A DNA stretch of 64,000 nt from Clostridiales bacterium 38-18 (lineage in GTDB: Bacteria; Bacillota; Clostridia; Peptostreptococcales; Acidaminobacteraceae), in contig MKTL01000006.1 of the NCBI GenBank assembly GCA_001897605.1, positions 287,780 to 351,779 of the forward strand. Reading direction: 5' to 3'. This document shows, piece by piece, positions 21,411-32,404 of the stretch. The translations under genes and the position numbers were made by a program. Each line of letters opens with the position of its first letter. Position 1 is the stretch's first letter. The notes beneath the pieces were generated by a model. The model worked only from the letters and a program-made list of their open reading frames with translations. It had not been told where the DNA came from and searched no databases.

Positions 21411-22187
21411 ATGTACTTTGATACAGATGCGTTAGTGATAAAATCAACAAAATCATTAAACAACGATATATTTCTAACCTTATTCAGTCGTAAATCAGGA
21501 AAAATGGAAGTCGTTGCGAATGGCGCTAAGAGTTCTAAATCTCAGCTGTCAGCAAGCTCCAAGCCCTTTGTATATGGTACATTTACTATTAACACATCAA
21601 ATAAGATACCAAAGGTCATTGCATGTGAAATTATTGATTCTCATTTTAGAGTGACGAATGATCTTGAAATTTTGGCATACGGTAATTATTTTATTGAGCT
21701 TTGCAATTTGACGACGGTACCAAATGTAGTAGATTATCCACATTATCAATTAATCGTTGAATTGATTTCTATTCTTTCAAACGCTGGACGGGAAGTAGCT
21801 ACTCTTGATTTGGATACACTTGATTTACTGAGAGCTGCCTACTTGATTAAGCTTTCAAGGATTACTGGTCATCAAGCAAATATTTCCTCTCATTGTACTT
21901 CATGTGGCTGCAATTTAGAAGAGACTATATATTTTTCACCTCATGCAGGTGGCCTGATTTGTGGCAACTGTGAAAAAAGTAAATATAGAGGCTACAAAAT
22001 TAACCAAACGTATATTAATCTGATTCAGTATTTATTAATTAAGGATCCAAGGGTGATTATAAAGACTAAAATACATCCCAATTATATCCAGAGATTGTGT
22101 AGTTTTTACGAAGAATTAATAATTTACCATAATCAAATAAAGGAAATTAAGTCTAAAAATTTTTTAGAAGATATCAAAAAACATTAG
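21411..22187 (+). CDS. recO: DNA repair protein RecO
   Basis: DALVIKSTKSLNNDIFLTLFSRKSGKMEVVANGAKSSKS; Zn finger CTSCGC...CGNC. Confidence 0.93.
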   Translation: MYFDTDALVIKSTKSLNNDIFLTLFSRKSGKMEVVANGAKSSKSQLSASSKPFVYGTFTINTSNKIPKVIACEIIDSHFRVTNDLEILAYGNYFIELCNLTTVPNVVDYPHYQLIVELISILSNAGREVATLDLDTLDLLRAAYLIKLSRITGHQANISSHCTSCGCNLEETIYFSPHAGGLICGNCEKSKYRGYKINQTYINLIQYLLIKDPRVIIKTKIHPNYIQRLCSFYEELIIYHNQIKEIKSKNFLEDIKKH

Positions 22188-22263
22188 CAATTCAAATACT
22201 TGCAAATCTACAATATTTTTTATATAGATTTTAAGTTGTAAATATATAGCTTTTGGTTGACAA

Positions 22264-22289
22264 GAAGGTGTCTATACACTTTCTTTTTT
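22264..22289 (+). terminator. Putative intrinsic terminator downstream of recO
   Basis: GAAGGTGT-ctat-ACACTTTC then TTTTTT. Confidence 0.6.
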
Positions 22290-22369
22290 CTTGTCTAATT
22301 ATATGTTAGAATAATACAACTGTGGGGGTATATTATACTTAGACTATTTGTTTTTGGGGAGGAAGGCTT

Positions 22370-24355
22370 ATGAGAAAATTCAGTTTAAGAGCAAAATTGA
22401 TTCTCGCTTTTATTCTAGTTATTACCATTCCGATGGTGACTCTTGGGGGAATCATTTACAAGGTTTCGAAAGATTCATATTACAACAATATGAAGGAATC
22501 ATCTTTAGAAATTTCAGAACAGGTTAAAAATAGTGTTACCAATTATATGATGATTTATGAAAGAGCGACCAAATTGACGGGGAGAGATCCGAATTTAGGA
22601 ACTGCACGTACCGATGAGCTAAGTCGTGAAAGAATGCTCGTTGCATTCAATAGCTTTATTTCAGAATATAGTGAAGTTAAAAATGTGTATGTTGGCTATA
22701 AAGATAAATCATTTTATATTTGGCCAGAGGTAGAGCTTCCTGCTGATTATGATCCAACTGGCAGACCATGGTATACAGAGGCTCAGGATAAAGATGGCTT
22801 TATTTGGACGCCACCATATACCGATGCAACAGACAAATCAATCATTGTTATATCTGCAGCGCTTCCAGTAAAAAGTCCGTCAGGTAGCTTTGAAGGGGTC
22901 ATGGCACTTGATTTAGATATTTCGAAGGTAGCTGCTAGCTTGAATGATATTCTAATAGGTAAGTCAGGCTACGTAACCGCTATTGATAGTAACAATCTTG
23001 TAATGACACATCCAAATAGTGATTTAGTAGGTTCTGAAATCTCTGTACCAGAATTAAATACCTTTGTAAAAAGTAATACGACAGGCACGCTTGAATATTC
23101 CTTCAATGGTGTCAAAAAAATTGCATTTCTTACAACTATTGATTCCTTGGGATGGAAATTGCTTGCTGTAGTAGATGAAAGTGAAATTGCTGATCAAACA
23201 AGATCACTTGTGCTTACTTTACTTTTCTTCTCAAGTATATTATTAGCAATTGCAATTATCGTCGCTATAGTATTCTCTAATTTAATTCTCAAAAATATTA
23301 AAAAAATCAGTACATTTATTAGTGAAGTTAGCCGTGGTGATTTAAGCCATAGAATTCACATTAAAGCAAAAGATGAAATTGGTCTTCTATCACATGATCT
23401 TAATGATATGTTAGATAATGTCTCTGGGCTATTAAGAAATGTAGATGACGCAACTTCAAAGGTTCTTGAGTCCTCAACTGGATTAGTGGGCTTGTCTGAA
23501 AGGTCAACGCAAGCAGCTAGAGAGGTTGCTCATGCAGTAGAAGAGGTTGCTGTAGGTGCATCTAAACAGGCGATGGACAGTGAAACCAGTAGTAAGGTTG
23601 CAACTGAAATGGGTAACAACATCAAAACACTCACCGAGAACATTGTCTCAATGATTGACCAAACGACCAAAGCAAGTCAGATTAATAAGAGTAGTGTTGC
23701 TGCAGTAAATGTTTTAAGACAAAAGAACGTTGAAAATAATGACGCCACGCAAAAAACAGAAACTGCAATTTTAGAGCTTGCTAATCAATCTCAAGCGATT
23801 GGCAGCATCGTGCAAGCAATTAGTACCATCGCTGAACAGACCAATCTACTTGCACTTAATGCATCTATTGAAGCAGCTAGAGCAGGTGAGCATGGTCGAG
23901 GCTTTGCTGTAGTTGCAGATGAGATTCGTAAGCTTGCTGAGGAGTCAAGTAAAGCAGCTGATGAAATCAAGAGCATCGTCAATTCGATTCAACAGGGCTC
24001 ATCGCACACAGTTACAATCATGCAAGAGGTTAAACTCCGCTCTAACGATCAAAATATTGCAGTTCAAAAGGTTGAAGAAGCATTCAACAGTATTTTTACA
24101 GCCATCACGAGCATTCAAAGTGTCATTGATGCCGTATCTAAGGATATTGAAGTCCTTGACGCTAGTAAGGTTGAAATATTAGATAGCATATCAAGCATCG
24201 CAAGTGTCTCTGAAGAAGCTGCTGCAGCATCTGAGGAGGTTAGTGCGTCAATGCAAGAGCAAACGGCTATAGTAGAAGAGGTTGCATCTTCAGCAGAAAA
24301 ACTTAGAGAATTAGCGATACACCTCGAAGAAAATATTACTAAATTTACCATTTAA
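22370..24355 (+). CDS. Methyl-accepting chemotaxis protein (Cache sensor, HAMP, MCP signalling domain)
   Basis: TM-Cache-TM-HAMP; [40 protein letters not shown]. Confidence 0.95.
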   Translation: MRKFSLRAKLILAFILVITIPMVTLGGIIYKVSKDSYYNNMKESSLEISEQVKNSVTNYMMIYERATKLTGRDPNLGTARTDELSRERMLVAFNSFISEYSEVKNVYVGYKDKSFYIWPEVELPADYDPTGRPWYTEAQDKDGFIWTPPYTDATDKSIIVISAALPVKSPSGSFEGVMALDLDISKVAASLNDILIGKSGYVTAIDSNNLVMTHPNSDLVGSEISVPELNTFVKSNTTGTLEYSFNGVKKIAFLTTIDSLGWKLLAVVDESEIADQTRSLVLTLLFFSSILLAIAIIVAIVFSNLILKNIKKISTFISEVSRGDLSHRIHIKAKDEIGLLSHDLNDMLDNVSGLLRNVDDATSKVLESSTGLVGLSERSTQAAREVAHAVEEVAVGASKQAMDSETSSKVATEMGNNIKTLTENIVSMIDQTTKASQINKSSVAAVNVLRQKNVENNDATQKTETAILELANQSQAIGSIVQAISTIAEQTNLLALNASIEAARAGEHGRGFAVVADEIRKLAEESSKAADEIKSIVNSIQQGSSHTVTIMQEVKLRSNDQNIAVQKVEEAFNSIFTAITSIQSVIDAVSKDIEVLDASKVEILDSISSIASVSEEAAAASEEVSASMQEQTAIVEEVASSAEKLRELAIHLEENITKFTI

Positions 24356-24392
24356 CAAATGAAGGCTTTAAATTATCATTGATGATTAACCT

Positions 24393-24435
24393 AAACCCGC
24401 CTAATTTCGTCAAAAACGAGCTTTGGCGGGTTTTG
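24393..24435 (+). terminator. Intrinsic terminator after MCP gene
   Basis: AAACCCGCC...GGCGGGTTTT. Confidence 0.75.
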
Positions 24436-24570
24436 TATTAACGTTAGAATTTAATTAAAAACCGGATATAAATCCGAAAAAACGAAACAAAGTTATAAAT
24501 GTAGTGGTATAATATTTTTATAAAATTGAAACTTATTATATGATTATAAATATACAGAAGGGAGAGTATT

Positions 24571-25095
24571 ATGAGAATCACTTTAGAAATGGTCGATGAG
24601 GTTATTAGTAGAACTGGCGCAACTTATAAAGAAGCAAAAGAGGCTTTAGAGCTATATGAGGGAGATGTCTTACAGGCAATCGTATATCTCGAAGAAAAAA
24701 CTGCACCAAGAAGATCACCTGGACAAGATACAATTGAGAAGCTGAAAGCTTTAGTCAATGAAGGACTTGTTAGTCAAATTATCATTCAAAAAAATGGCAA
24801 AACGATTTTAGATTTACCTATCGTTGCAGGGGCAATAAGTGCAGTAATCTTTACCGTTCCAACGGTTGCCGGTATAATAGCTGCTATTGCAACCGGCTGT
24901 GAAATTAAAATCATTAAAAAAGATGGTGAAGAGGTTAATTTTAATGAAATGACCCAAACAAAATTTGAGGATTTTAAAAATTTTATCAATAGAGAAAAAT
25001 CGAAGATGAATAGGGAAGAAACTTCACAATCAGCTTCAGAGGAAAACATTTTTGAAGAGGATATATTTGAAGAGGAAGACAAATACGAGAAATAG
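24571..25095 (+). CDS. UBA-like plus DUF4342 domain protein
   Basis: N-terminal TS-N/UBA-like helix set (VDEVISRTGATYKEAKEALELYEGDVLQAIVYLEE) then a glycine/alanine-rich hydrophobic DUF4342-like segment and acidic tail. Confidence 0.65.
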   Translation: MRITLEMVDEVISRTGATYKEAKEALELYEGDVLQAIVYLEEKTAPRRSPGQDTIEKLKALVNEGLVSQIIIQKNGKTILDLPIVAGAISAVIFTVPTVAGIIAAIATGCEIKIIKKDGEEVNFNEMTQTKFEDFKNFINREKSKMNREETSQSASEENIFEEDIFEEEDKYEK

Positions 25096-25137
25096 CGACA
25101 TTCTTTCTAGGTTGTATGAAAATACTCTAGTTCAGCC

Positions 25138-25166
25138 TTTACACTATTTTATATTTGTGGTAAAAT
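25138..25166 (+). promoter_or_regulatory. Putative promoter of glyS leader
   Basis: TTTACA (25138-25143), 17 bp, TAAAAT (25161-25166). Confidence 0.65.
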
Positions 25167-25185
25167 CAAAAAAAATATATACTGC

Positions 25186-25373
25186 TGCGATGAAAAAGAG
25201 GAGTAATTTGTTCTATTTTTTAGAGAGTTGATGTCAGGTGGAAATCAACATTTAGAATAAATGAAGGCGCTTTCGAGCTATGCATACTAAAGTGGGTCAT
25301 TTTGACCAACTAGGGTGGAACCGCGGAATAATCTTTCGTCCCTTTTGGGATGAAAGATTTTATTTTTTTTGTC
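25186..25373 (+). ncRNA. T-box riboswitch leader (tRNA-Gly responsive) with terminator
   Basis: T-box core TAGGGTGGAACCGCGG (25311-25326), terminator AATCTTTCGTCCC-ttttg-GGATGAAAGATT plus T-run, AGAGAGTTGATG element, directly upstream of glyS. Confidence 0.93.
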
Positions 25374-25422
25374 AATAAAGTTGACAAATGTAAGAAATTC
25401 ACACAACAAGGTAGGAGGCATT

Positions 25423-26811
25423 ATGGAAAAGGTAACGATGGAAAAGGTTGTTTCTTTATCAAAATCAAGAGGATTTATTTTCCCAGGTTCAGATATTTAC
25501 GGTGGACTTGCAAACACATGGGATTATGGTCCATTAGGCGTTGAGCTTAAAAACAATGTTAAACAAGCTTGGTGGAAAAAATTTATTCAGGGATCGCCAT
25601 ACAATGTAGGGATTGACAGTGCAATACTCATGAATCCAGAGGTTTGGGTAGCATCAGGCCATGTTGGGGGCTTCAATGACCCTTTAATGGACTGTAAGTC
25701 GTGTAAAACAAGATATAGAGCAGATCAGTTAATCGAAGCACATATGATGGCAAAAGGAGAAACGCCAGAAGCTCTAGATGCTTGGGGCAACGAAAAAATG
25801 GAAAAATACATCGATGAAGAAGGAATTGTTTGCACAAACTGCGGAAAAAAGGATTTTACTAGCATCAGACAGTTCAATCTAATGTTTAAGACATTCCAAG
25901 GGGTTGTTGAGGATTCATCTACTGAAATTTTTCTTAGACCTGAAACTGCTCAGGGTATTTTTGTTAACTTTAAGGCAATCCAAAGAGCTGCAAGAAAGAA
26001 AGTTCCTTTCGGTATCGGTCAAATCGGTAAATCCTTTAGAAATGAAATAACACCGGGCAATTTTACATTCAGAACAAGAGAATTTGAACAAATGGAGCTT
26101 GAATTTTTCTGTGAGCCAGGTGAAGATTTAAAATGGTTTGCTTACTGGAAAGAGTTCTGCATGAGCTGGCTATTAAAACTTGGCATGAATCCTGCTAATG
26201 TAAAGTTCAGAGATCATGATGCAGAGGAGTTATCACATTACTCTAATGCAACGACTGATATCGAGTATAAATTCCCATTTGGTTGGGGAGAGCTATGGGG
26301 AATTGCTGATAGAACCGATTTTGACTTAAAAGCACATATGACACATGCTAAAACCGATTTATCCTATCAGGATCCGATTACTAACGAAAAATATGTCCCA
26401 TACTGTATAGAACCATCTCTTGGCGCGGATAGAGTTACACTGGCATTTTTAGTTGACGCATATGATGAAGAAGCGTTGGATGATGGTACATCAAGAATCG
26501 TAATGCGCTTCCATCCAGCACTTGCACCTTATAAAGCTGCTATTTTCCCACTATCAAAAAAATTAAACGAAGGTGCAGAGAAAGTATTTGCTGATTTGGC
26601 TGAGCATTTTAATGTCGATTTCGATGACTCAGGTAGTATTGGAAAACGCTATAGAAGACATGATGAAATTGGTACACCTTTCTGTATCACATATGATTTT
26701 GAATCTGAAGAGGATCATAGCGTTACCATTCGTCATAGAGATTCTATGGAGCAAGAACGTGTAAAAATTGATGAGCTAGAAAATTATATCCGTACGAGAC
26801 TCAAGTTCTAA
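25423..26811 (+). CDS. glyS: Glycyl-tRNA synthetase (dimeric class II)
   Basis: [33 protein letters not shown] 25423 with aggagg RBS. Confidence 0.97.
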   Translation: MEKVTMEKVVSLSKSRGFIFPGSDIYGGLANTWDYGPLGVELKNNVKQAWWKKFIQGSPYNVGIDSAILMNPEVWVASGHVGGFNDPLMDCKSCKTRYRADQLIEAHMMAKGETPEALDAWGNEKMEKYIDEEGIVCTNCGKKDFTSIRQFNLMFKTFQGVVEDSSTEIFLRPETAQGIFVNFKAIQRAARKKVPFGIGQIGKSFRNEITPGNFTFRTREFEQMELEFFCEPGEDLKWFAYWKEFCMSWLLKLGMNPANVKFRDHDAEELSHYSNATTDIEYKFPFGWGELWGIADRTDFDLKAHMTHAKTDLSYQDPITNEKYVPYCIEPSLGADRVTLAFLVDAYDEEALDDGTSRIVMRFHPALAPYKAAIFPLSKKLNEGAEKVFADLAEHFNVDFDDSGSIGKRYRRHDEIGTPFCITYDFESEEDHSVTIRHRDSMEQERVKIDELENYIRTRLKF

Positions 26812-26920
26812 AATATGATATAATATTGTTTGAATATTCGAACATTTCTGATAATTTTTTAGTTTTAGAAATAAATATTTGGATATAATTATTATGATGT
26901 ACTAATTCTAGGAGGTTTCA

Positions 26921-27739
26921 ATGGACAATCGGTATTATATATTTATCCTATCCGATTCGTTAGGTGAGACAGCTTCGCATGTTGCAAGAGCTGCAATGAA
27001 CCAGTTTATCAATAAAGACTACGTCGTAAAAAAATACAATTATGTGAGAGATGCGGATGCCGTTGAGGAAATCGTCGTGGAAGCATCGAAGCATAAATCC
27101 ATGATTTTATTTACAACCGTTATAGAAGAATTGACAAATAGCATTGTCTCTCTGTGTGCGAAACACAATGTGCTTTGCCATGATATCCTGTCACCAGTTC
27201 TGGGACAGTTTTCATCCTTCTTTGATGATTCTCCAGTGAGAAAGCCGGGAACGATGTATAAACTGGATGATGATTACTTCGAGAGGGTGGCAGCAATCGA
27301 GTTTGCTGTAAAGTATGACGACGGTAAGGACTTAAGAGGCTTAAAGTATGCGGATATTGTGCTTTTAGGTATTTCGAGAACTTCTAAAACCCCTTTAAGC
27401 ATGTATTTATCCCATAAAAATGTAAAAGTAGCAAATGTACCATTGGTACCTGAGATTCAGGTTGCTAAAGAAATATTTCAAGTTCCAAAGAACAAATTAA
27501 TCGGACTTACAAATTCACCTGAAAAGCTCAATGAGATTCGTATTGAACGTTTAAGAGCACTTGGTTTATCAGCCGATGTAGAGTATGCGAACTTCGATAG
27601 AATTCTTCATGAGCTTGATTATGCAGAAAAAGTTTATAAACAATTAGGATGTCCAGTTATCAATGTTGCGAATAAGGCAATCGAGGAGACTGCAAGTATT
27701 ATTCTCGAAATTACTGGTCTTAATATCAAACTTAAGTAA
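26921..27739 (+). CDS. Pyruvate, phosphate dikinase regulatory protein (DUF299 kinase/phosphorylase)
   Basis: YYIFILSDSLGETASHVARAA; ILLGISRTSKTPLSMYLS; directly upstream of ppdK. Confidence 0.94.
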   Translation: MDNRYYIFILSDSLGETASHVARAAMNQFINKDYVVKKYNYVRDADAVEEIVVEASKHKSMILFTTVIEELTNSIVSLCAKHNVLCHDILSPVLGQFSSFFDDSPVRKPGTMYKLDDDYFERVAAIEFAVKYDDGKDLRGLKYADIVLLGISRTSKTPLSMYLSHKNVKVANVPLVPEIQVAKEIFQVPKNKLIGLTNSPEKLNEIRIERLRALGLSADVEYANFDRILHELDYAEKVYKQLGCPVINVANKAIEETASIILEITGLNIKLK

Positions 27740-27771
27740 GCATCATCAAATAAATAACTTTTAGGTAAATG

Positions 27772-27806
27772 ACCCATAGTAAGTTTCGATTTACTATGGG
27801 TTTTTT
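27772..27806 (+). terminator. Intrinsic terminator between the PPDK regulator gene and ppdK
   Basis: ACCCATAGTAA-gtttcgat-TTACTATGGGTTTTTT. Confidence 0.85.
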
Positions 27807-27834
27807 ATAAAATTCTTTGTGAGGGAAGGTTTTT

Positions 27835-30459
27835 ATGATGAAAAAGTATGTTTATGCCTTTGAAGAAGGAAACAAGGAAATGAAAGCATCACTCGGCGGT
27901 AAGGGTGCAAATCTAGCTGAAATGAAAAAAATCGGCCTCCCTGTACCAGATGGATTTACTATTACTACTGAAGCCTGTAATCAATACTATGTAGATGGTA
28001 AAAAAATCTCTGAAAATATTCAGGGCCAAATTCTAGATTATCTCGAAAAATTGGAAGCCAAAACGGGCAAACTACTTGGTGATCCAAAAGATCCACTTTT
28101 AGTTTCTGTTAGATCGGGTGCTGTTTTCTCAATGCCTGGTATGATGGATACAGTATTAAATCTTGGCTTAAATGATGCATCTGTAGAAGGTCTTGCAATT
28201 CTAACGGATAATAGAAGATTTGCATATGACTGTTATAGAAGATTTATCCAAATGTTTGGCGATGTTGTACTTGAAATACCTAAGTACAAATTTGATAGAG
28301 TCTTAGATGGTCAAAAGGAAAAAATGGGCTATGAGCTTGACACACAGCTTAATGTTGAAGACTTTACACATATCATTCAAGAGTACAAAGCAATCGTAAA
28401 AAGAGAAAAAGGATTTGATTTCCCAATGAACCCTAGAGAGCAAATGATGTTTGCTATCGAGGCGGTATTCAATTCATGGAACAATGATCGCGCAAGAGTT
28501 TATCGTAATTATAACGATATCCCTCACGACCTTGGAACTGCAGTCAATATTCAATCCATGGTATTTGGAAATATGGGAAATACATCTGGAACAGGTGTTG
28601 CATTTACTAGAAATCCATCAACTGGTGAAAATGTACTATTTGGTGAATTCCTAATTAATGCGCAAGGTGAGGATGTCGTTGCTGGTATTAGAACCCCTCA
28701 AAAAATTGATGAGCTGAAGGATGTAATGCCTGACGTATATGTTCAATTTACTGAAGTTGCAGATAAGCTTGAGGCACATTATAAAGATATGCAGGATATC
28801 GAATTTACCGTTGAACGTGGTAAGCTCTTTATGCTACAAACCAGAACTGGAAAAAGAACTGCTTTTGCAGCAGTTAAGGTTGCCGTTGATATGGTTGAAA
28901 GTGGCGTTATATCTAAAGAAGAAGCATTACTACGAGTTATGCCGTCTCAACTAGATCAGCTCTTACATCCAATGTTTGACCCAGCAGCTATAAAAGGTGC
29001 TAGTCCAATTGCAAAAGGACTTCCAGCATCACCTGGTGCAGCATACGGAAAGGTCTTCTTCCATTCAGAGGATGTTGCAAGACATAAGGAAAATGGTGAT
29101 GAGTGTATCTTAGTTAGAACTGAAACATCTCCTGAGGACATCGAAGGGATGGTTGCAGCTAATGGTATCCTAACAGCGCGAGGTGGTATGACGTCACATG
29201 CTGCAGTCGTTGCTAGAGGCATGGGAAAATGCTGTGTTGCCGGCTGTAGTGAAATTTTTGTCGATGAAGAAGAAAAATATTTTAGAGTGGGAGATGTCAT
29301 CTATAAAGAAGGCGATTATATTTCATTAGATGGTAACTCAGGTAACGTCTATAGTGGTAAGCTAGACACGGTTGAGGTTGCATTAACTGGCGACTTTGCA
29401 CTTTTATTATCTTGGGCAGATGACGTGAGAACGCTCGGCGTTAGAACCAATGCGGATACACCTAGAGATGCTGAGACCGCTGTTAAGTTTGGAGCAGAAG
29501 GTATCGGTCTTTGCCGTACTGAGCATATGTTCTTTAGTGAGGAAAGAATTCTCAACGTTAGACGTATGATTCTATCTGGGACTTTACAGGAGCGTCTAGA
29601 AGCATTAAAGCTATTGCTACCTTACCAAAGAGAAGATTTTATCGGTATCTTTAAGGCACTTGGTGAAAGACCTGTAACGATCAGACTTTTGGACCCACCG
29701 TTACATGAGTTTGTTCCTCATAAAGAAGACGAAATCAGAAATTTAGCTGAAGATCTCGGCCAAACCTATGAGTTCGTTAAGTACAAAATTGATAATCTAA
29801 TGGAAATCAACCCAATGCTAGGTCATAGAGGCTGTCGTCTTGCGATGACCTATCCAGAAATCTATGAAATGCAATGTATCGCAATATTTGAGGCCGCTGT
29901 TCATTGTAAAAAGGATCTTGGAATAGACGTTAAGCCAGAAATCATGATTCCACTTGTTGGTCATATGAAGGAGTTCACAGAATTAAAAGGACTCGTTAAA
30001 AAAGTAGCTGATCAAATAATCGGCGAAACCGATTTAACTTTAGATTATAAGATCGGTACGATGATTGAAGTGCCTAGAGCAGCACTTATCGCAGACGAAA
30101 TTGCTAAGGAAGCTGAATTTTTCTCATTTGGTACAAATGACTTAACTCAAATGACACTTGGTTTTTCTAGAGATGACTCTGGTAAATTCTTACCTGAATA
30201 CTTGAAGAAAAATGTATTTGAAAAGGATCCATTTGAAACCATCGATCAAAATGGCGTAGGTAAACTCGTTAAAATGGCTTGTGAGCTCGGTAGAAATACA
30301 AACGCAACCTTAAAGCTTGGTATTTGTGGTGAGCATGGTGGTGATCCAAAATCCATTGATTTCTGTCATAAAACTGGTCTAAACTATGTTTCATGTTCAC
30401 CTTATCGCGTGCCAATCGCTAGATTAGCTGCTGCACATGCGGCGATTAAAAACAAATAA
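27835..30459 (+). CDS. ppdK: Pyruvate, phosphate dikinase
   Basis: KYVYAFEEGNKEMKASLGGKGANLAEMKKIGLPVPDGFTITTEAC; GGMTSHAAVVARGMGKCCVAGC. Confidence 0.98.
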   Translation: MMKKYVYAFEEGNKEMKASLGGKGANLAEMKKIGLPVPDGFTITTEACNQYYVDGKKISENIQGQILDYLEKLEAKTGKLLGDPKDPLLVSVRSGAVFSMPGMMDTVLNLGLNDASVEGLAILTDNRRFAYDCYRRFIQMFGDVVLEIPKYKFDRVLDGQKEKMGYELDTQLNVEDFTHIIQEYKAIVKREKGFDFPMNPREQMMFAIEAVFNSWNNDRARVYRNYNDIPHDLGTAVNIQSMVFGNMGNTSGTGVAFTRNPSTGENVLFGEFLINAQGEDVVAGIRTPQKIDELKDVMPDVYVQFTEVADKLEAHYKDMQDIEFTVERGKLFMLQTRTGKRTAFAAVKVAVDMVESGVISKEEALLRVMPSQLDQLLHPMFDPAAIKGASPIAKGLPASPGAAYGKVFFHSEDVARHKENGDECILVRTETSPEDIEGMVAANGILTARGGMTSHAAVVARGMGKCCVAGCSEIFVDEEEKYFRVGDVIYKEGDYISLDGNSGNVYSGKLDTVEVALTGDFALLLSWADDVRTLGVRTNADTPRDAETAVKFGAEGIGLCRTEHMFFSEERILNVRRMILSGTLQERLEALKLLLPYQREDFIGIFKALGERPVTIRLLDPPLHEFVPHKEDEIRNLAEDLGQTYEFVKYKIDNLMEINPMLGHRGCRLAMTYPEIYEMQCIAIFEAAVHCKKDLGIDVKPEIMIPLVGHMKEFTELKGLVKKVADQIIGETDLTLDYKIGTMIEVPRAALIADEIAKEAEFFSFGTNDLTQMTLGFSRDDSGKFLPEYLKKNVFEKDPFETIDQNGVGKLVKMACELGRNTNATLKLGICGEHGGDPKSIDFCHKTGLNYVSCSPYRVPIARLAAAHAAIKNK

Positions 30460-30513
30460 ACTATTAAATATATTACTATCGGTTTAACTATAGTTTATAA
30501 GTAAGACTTACTA

Positions 30514-30560
30514 AAAGGGTATTGTCTATTCTCCCATATAGACAATATCCTTTATGTTTG
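30514..30560 (+). terminator. Intrinsic terminator after ppdK
   Basis: AAAGGGTATTGTCTAT...ATAGACAATATCCTTT. Confidence 0.7.
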
Positions 30561-30717
30561 ATAACTGTAGAAGCGTATACATATTATTTAGATTACAAAT
30601 GAGTATTACCTTTGAAAGAAATTCTCATTTAACATATAATTAAAGAGTAATAAGCTTACAAGGTTCTAAAACAGATCTACCAAATAAAGATATAAAGTAA
30701 AGTGAGGTAATCAAAAT

Positions 30718-31275
30718 ATGAAAACTGAAAAAGAAAAAATGTTAGCTGGTGAGTATTACTACGCAAGTGATGAGCAGTTGACTCTGGATAGAGAAAAAGC
30801 AAGAATGTTGACGCATGAATTTAATCACCTTAAACCTACAGATATGTCTTATGGAAAAGAGCTTATTAAAAAGCTTATTCAAGCTAAGGGCGAATTTAAC
30901 TTAGAACAGCCCTTTTACTGTGATTACGGCTATAACATCGAAGTGGGCAACCATTTTTTTGCAAATTTTGGTTGTACCATCTTAGATGTTTGTAAGGTGA
31001 CGATTGGTGATAATGTCTTGTTCGCACCACATGTTCAAATTTATACTGCAACGCACCCTATAGATCCTATTGAAAGAAGTAGTGGTAAAGAATATGCAAA
31101 ACCAATCACAATAGGAAATAATGTATGGATTGGTGGTAATGCAGTCGTATGTCCAGGCGTGACCATTGGTGATAACACAATCATAGGCGCTGGAAGCGTG
31201 GTTACTAAGGATATTCCAGCCAATGTTATAGCTGGAGGCAATCCATGTAAAGTAATTCGTTCAATTTACGAGTAA
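30718..31275 (+). CDS. maa: Maltose/galactoside O-acetyltransferase family (left-handed beta-helix)
   Basis: [27 protein letters not shown]; hexapeptide repeats; GGNPCKVIR. Confidence 0.92.
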   Translation: MKTEKEKMLAGEYYYASDEQLTLDREKARMLTHEFNHLKPTDMSYGKELIKKLIQAKGEFNLEQPFYCDYGYNIEVGNHFFANFGCTILDVCKVTIGDNVLFAPHVQIYTATHPIDPIERSSGKEYAKPITIGNNVWIGGNAVVCPGVTIGDNTIIGAGSVVTKDIPANVIAGGNPCKVIRSIYE

Positions 31276-31303
31276 AATAGATGAATTCTATTTAGGAGGA
31301 AAC

Positions 31304-32317
31304 ATGGAAAATTATAGACTAATTCAAGAAGCTGAAGAATTTAATCGTTTAAGTCCATTCGCTCAAAAGGTTGCAGAAAGTAATGGCAGACGTGTATATG
31401 AAGAACCATGTCCCATCAGAACAGATTATCAACGTGATCGAGATCGTATTCTACATTCAAAATCATTTAGACGATTAAAGCATAAAACACAAGTTTTTTT
31501 ATCACCAGAGGGCGACCATTATCGTACTCGGTTGACGCATACCTTGGAAGTCTCTCAGCTTTCAAGAACGATTGCTAGAGCGCTTAGGTTAAATGAGGAC
31601 TTAACAGAAGCCATCTGTTTGGGTCATGATTTAGGTCATACACCATTTGGACATTGTGGTGAAGATCGTCTCAACAAAATCCATCCGGGCGGGTTCAAAC
31701 ACAATGAGCAGAGCTTAAGAGTGGTTGATTATTTAGAACGCCGAAAAAATAGTAAATTTGGTTTAAATTTAACTGAAGAAGTACGAGATGGTATTTTCCA
31801 TCATGGCTCAAAGGGAACGCCTAGCACGCTTGAGGGTGCTATTGTAAGTAAATGTGATCGTATCGCTTATTTAAACCATGATATTGATGATGCAATACGT
31901 GCCAATGTGCTCTTAGCAAGTAGTATTCCTTCGGAGCTTGAAGCTATTTTAGGCGCATCTCACGGTGAGCGCATTAATACAATGATTATGGACATTATTA
32001 AGCACAGTGAAGGAAAATCATCAATTCTTATGAGCTCTGAAATTGAAGAGGCCTTTAATGCGCTCCGTGGCTTTATGTTTGAAAATGTTTATTATAATAA
32101 AGAAGCAAAAAAAGAAGAGGAAAGAGCGGAGTATATCGTCGAAACACTTTATACTTATTATAAAGATCATCCTGAACAAATGCCTGATGAACGATACGTC
32201 GACTTTAACAATGGCGATGGATTAAATGCAGTAAAGGATTTTGTTGCAGGTATGTCAGATCGTTATGCGGTTAATTTGTACAAAGAGCTTTTCATACCAA
32301 AATTTTGGGTTTATTAG
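31304..32317 (+). CDS. dgt: Deoxyguanosinetriphosphate triphosphohydrolase-like HD protein
   Basis: [57 protein letters not shown]; precedes dnaG. Confidence 0.92.
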   Translation: MENYRLIQEAEEFNRLSPFAQKVAESNGRRVYEEPCPIRTDYQRDRDRILHSKSFRRLKHKTQVFLSPEGDHYRTRLTHTLEVSQLSRTIARALRLNEDLTEAICLGHDLGHTPFGHCGEDRLNKIHPGGFKHNEQSLRVVDYLERRKNSKFGLNLTEEVRDGIFHHGSKGTPSTLEGAIVSKCDRIAYLNHDIDDAIRANVLLASSIPSELEAILGASHGERINTMIMDIIKHSEGKSSILMSSEIEEAFNALRGFMFENVYYNKEAKKEEERAEYIVETLYTYYKDHPEQMPDERYVDFNNGDGLNAVKDFVAGMSDRYAVNLYKELFIPKFWVY

Positions 32318-32404
32318 GATATAAACTTTTGTTAATAAAGAAGGATTTTTCGAATTAATGTCGAAATAATTAGAGTCTCTTAATAATTTAAGAAAGGTGA
32401 TGAA

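Noticed and set aside
28956-29300. 114-aa - strand ORF in ppdK
   Set aside because: Antisense to a highly conserved ppdK region; no supporting signals
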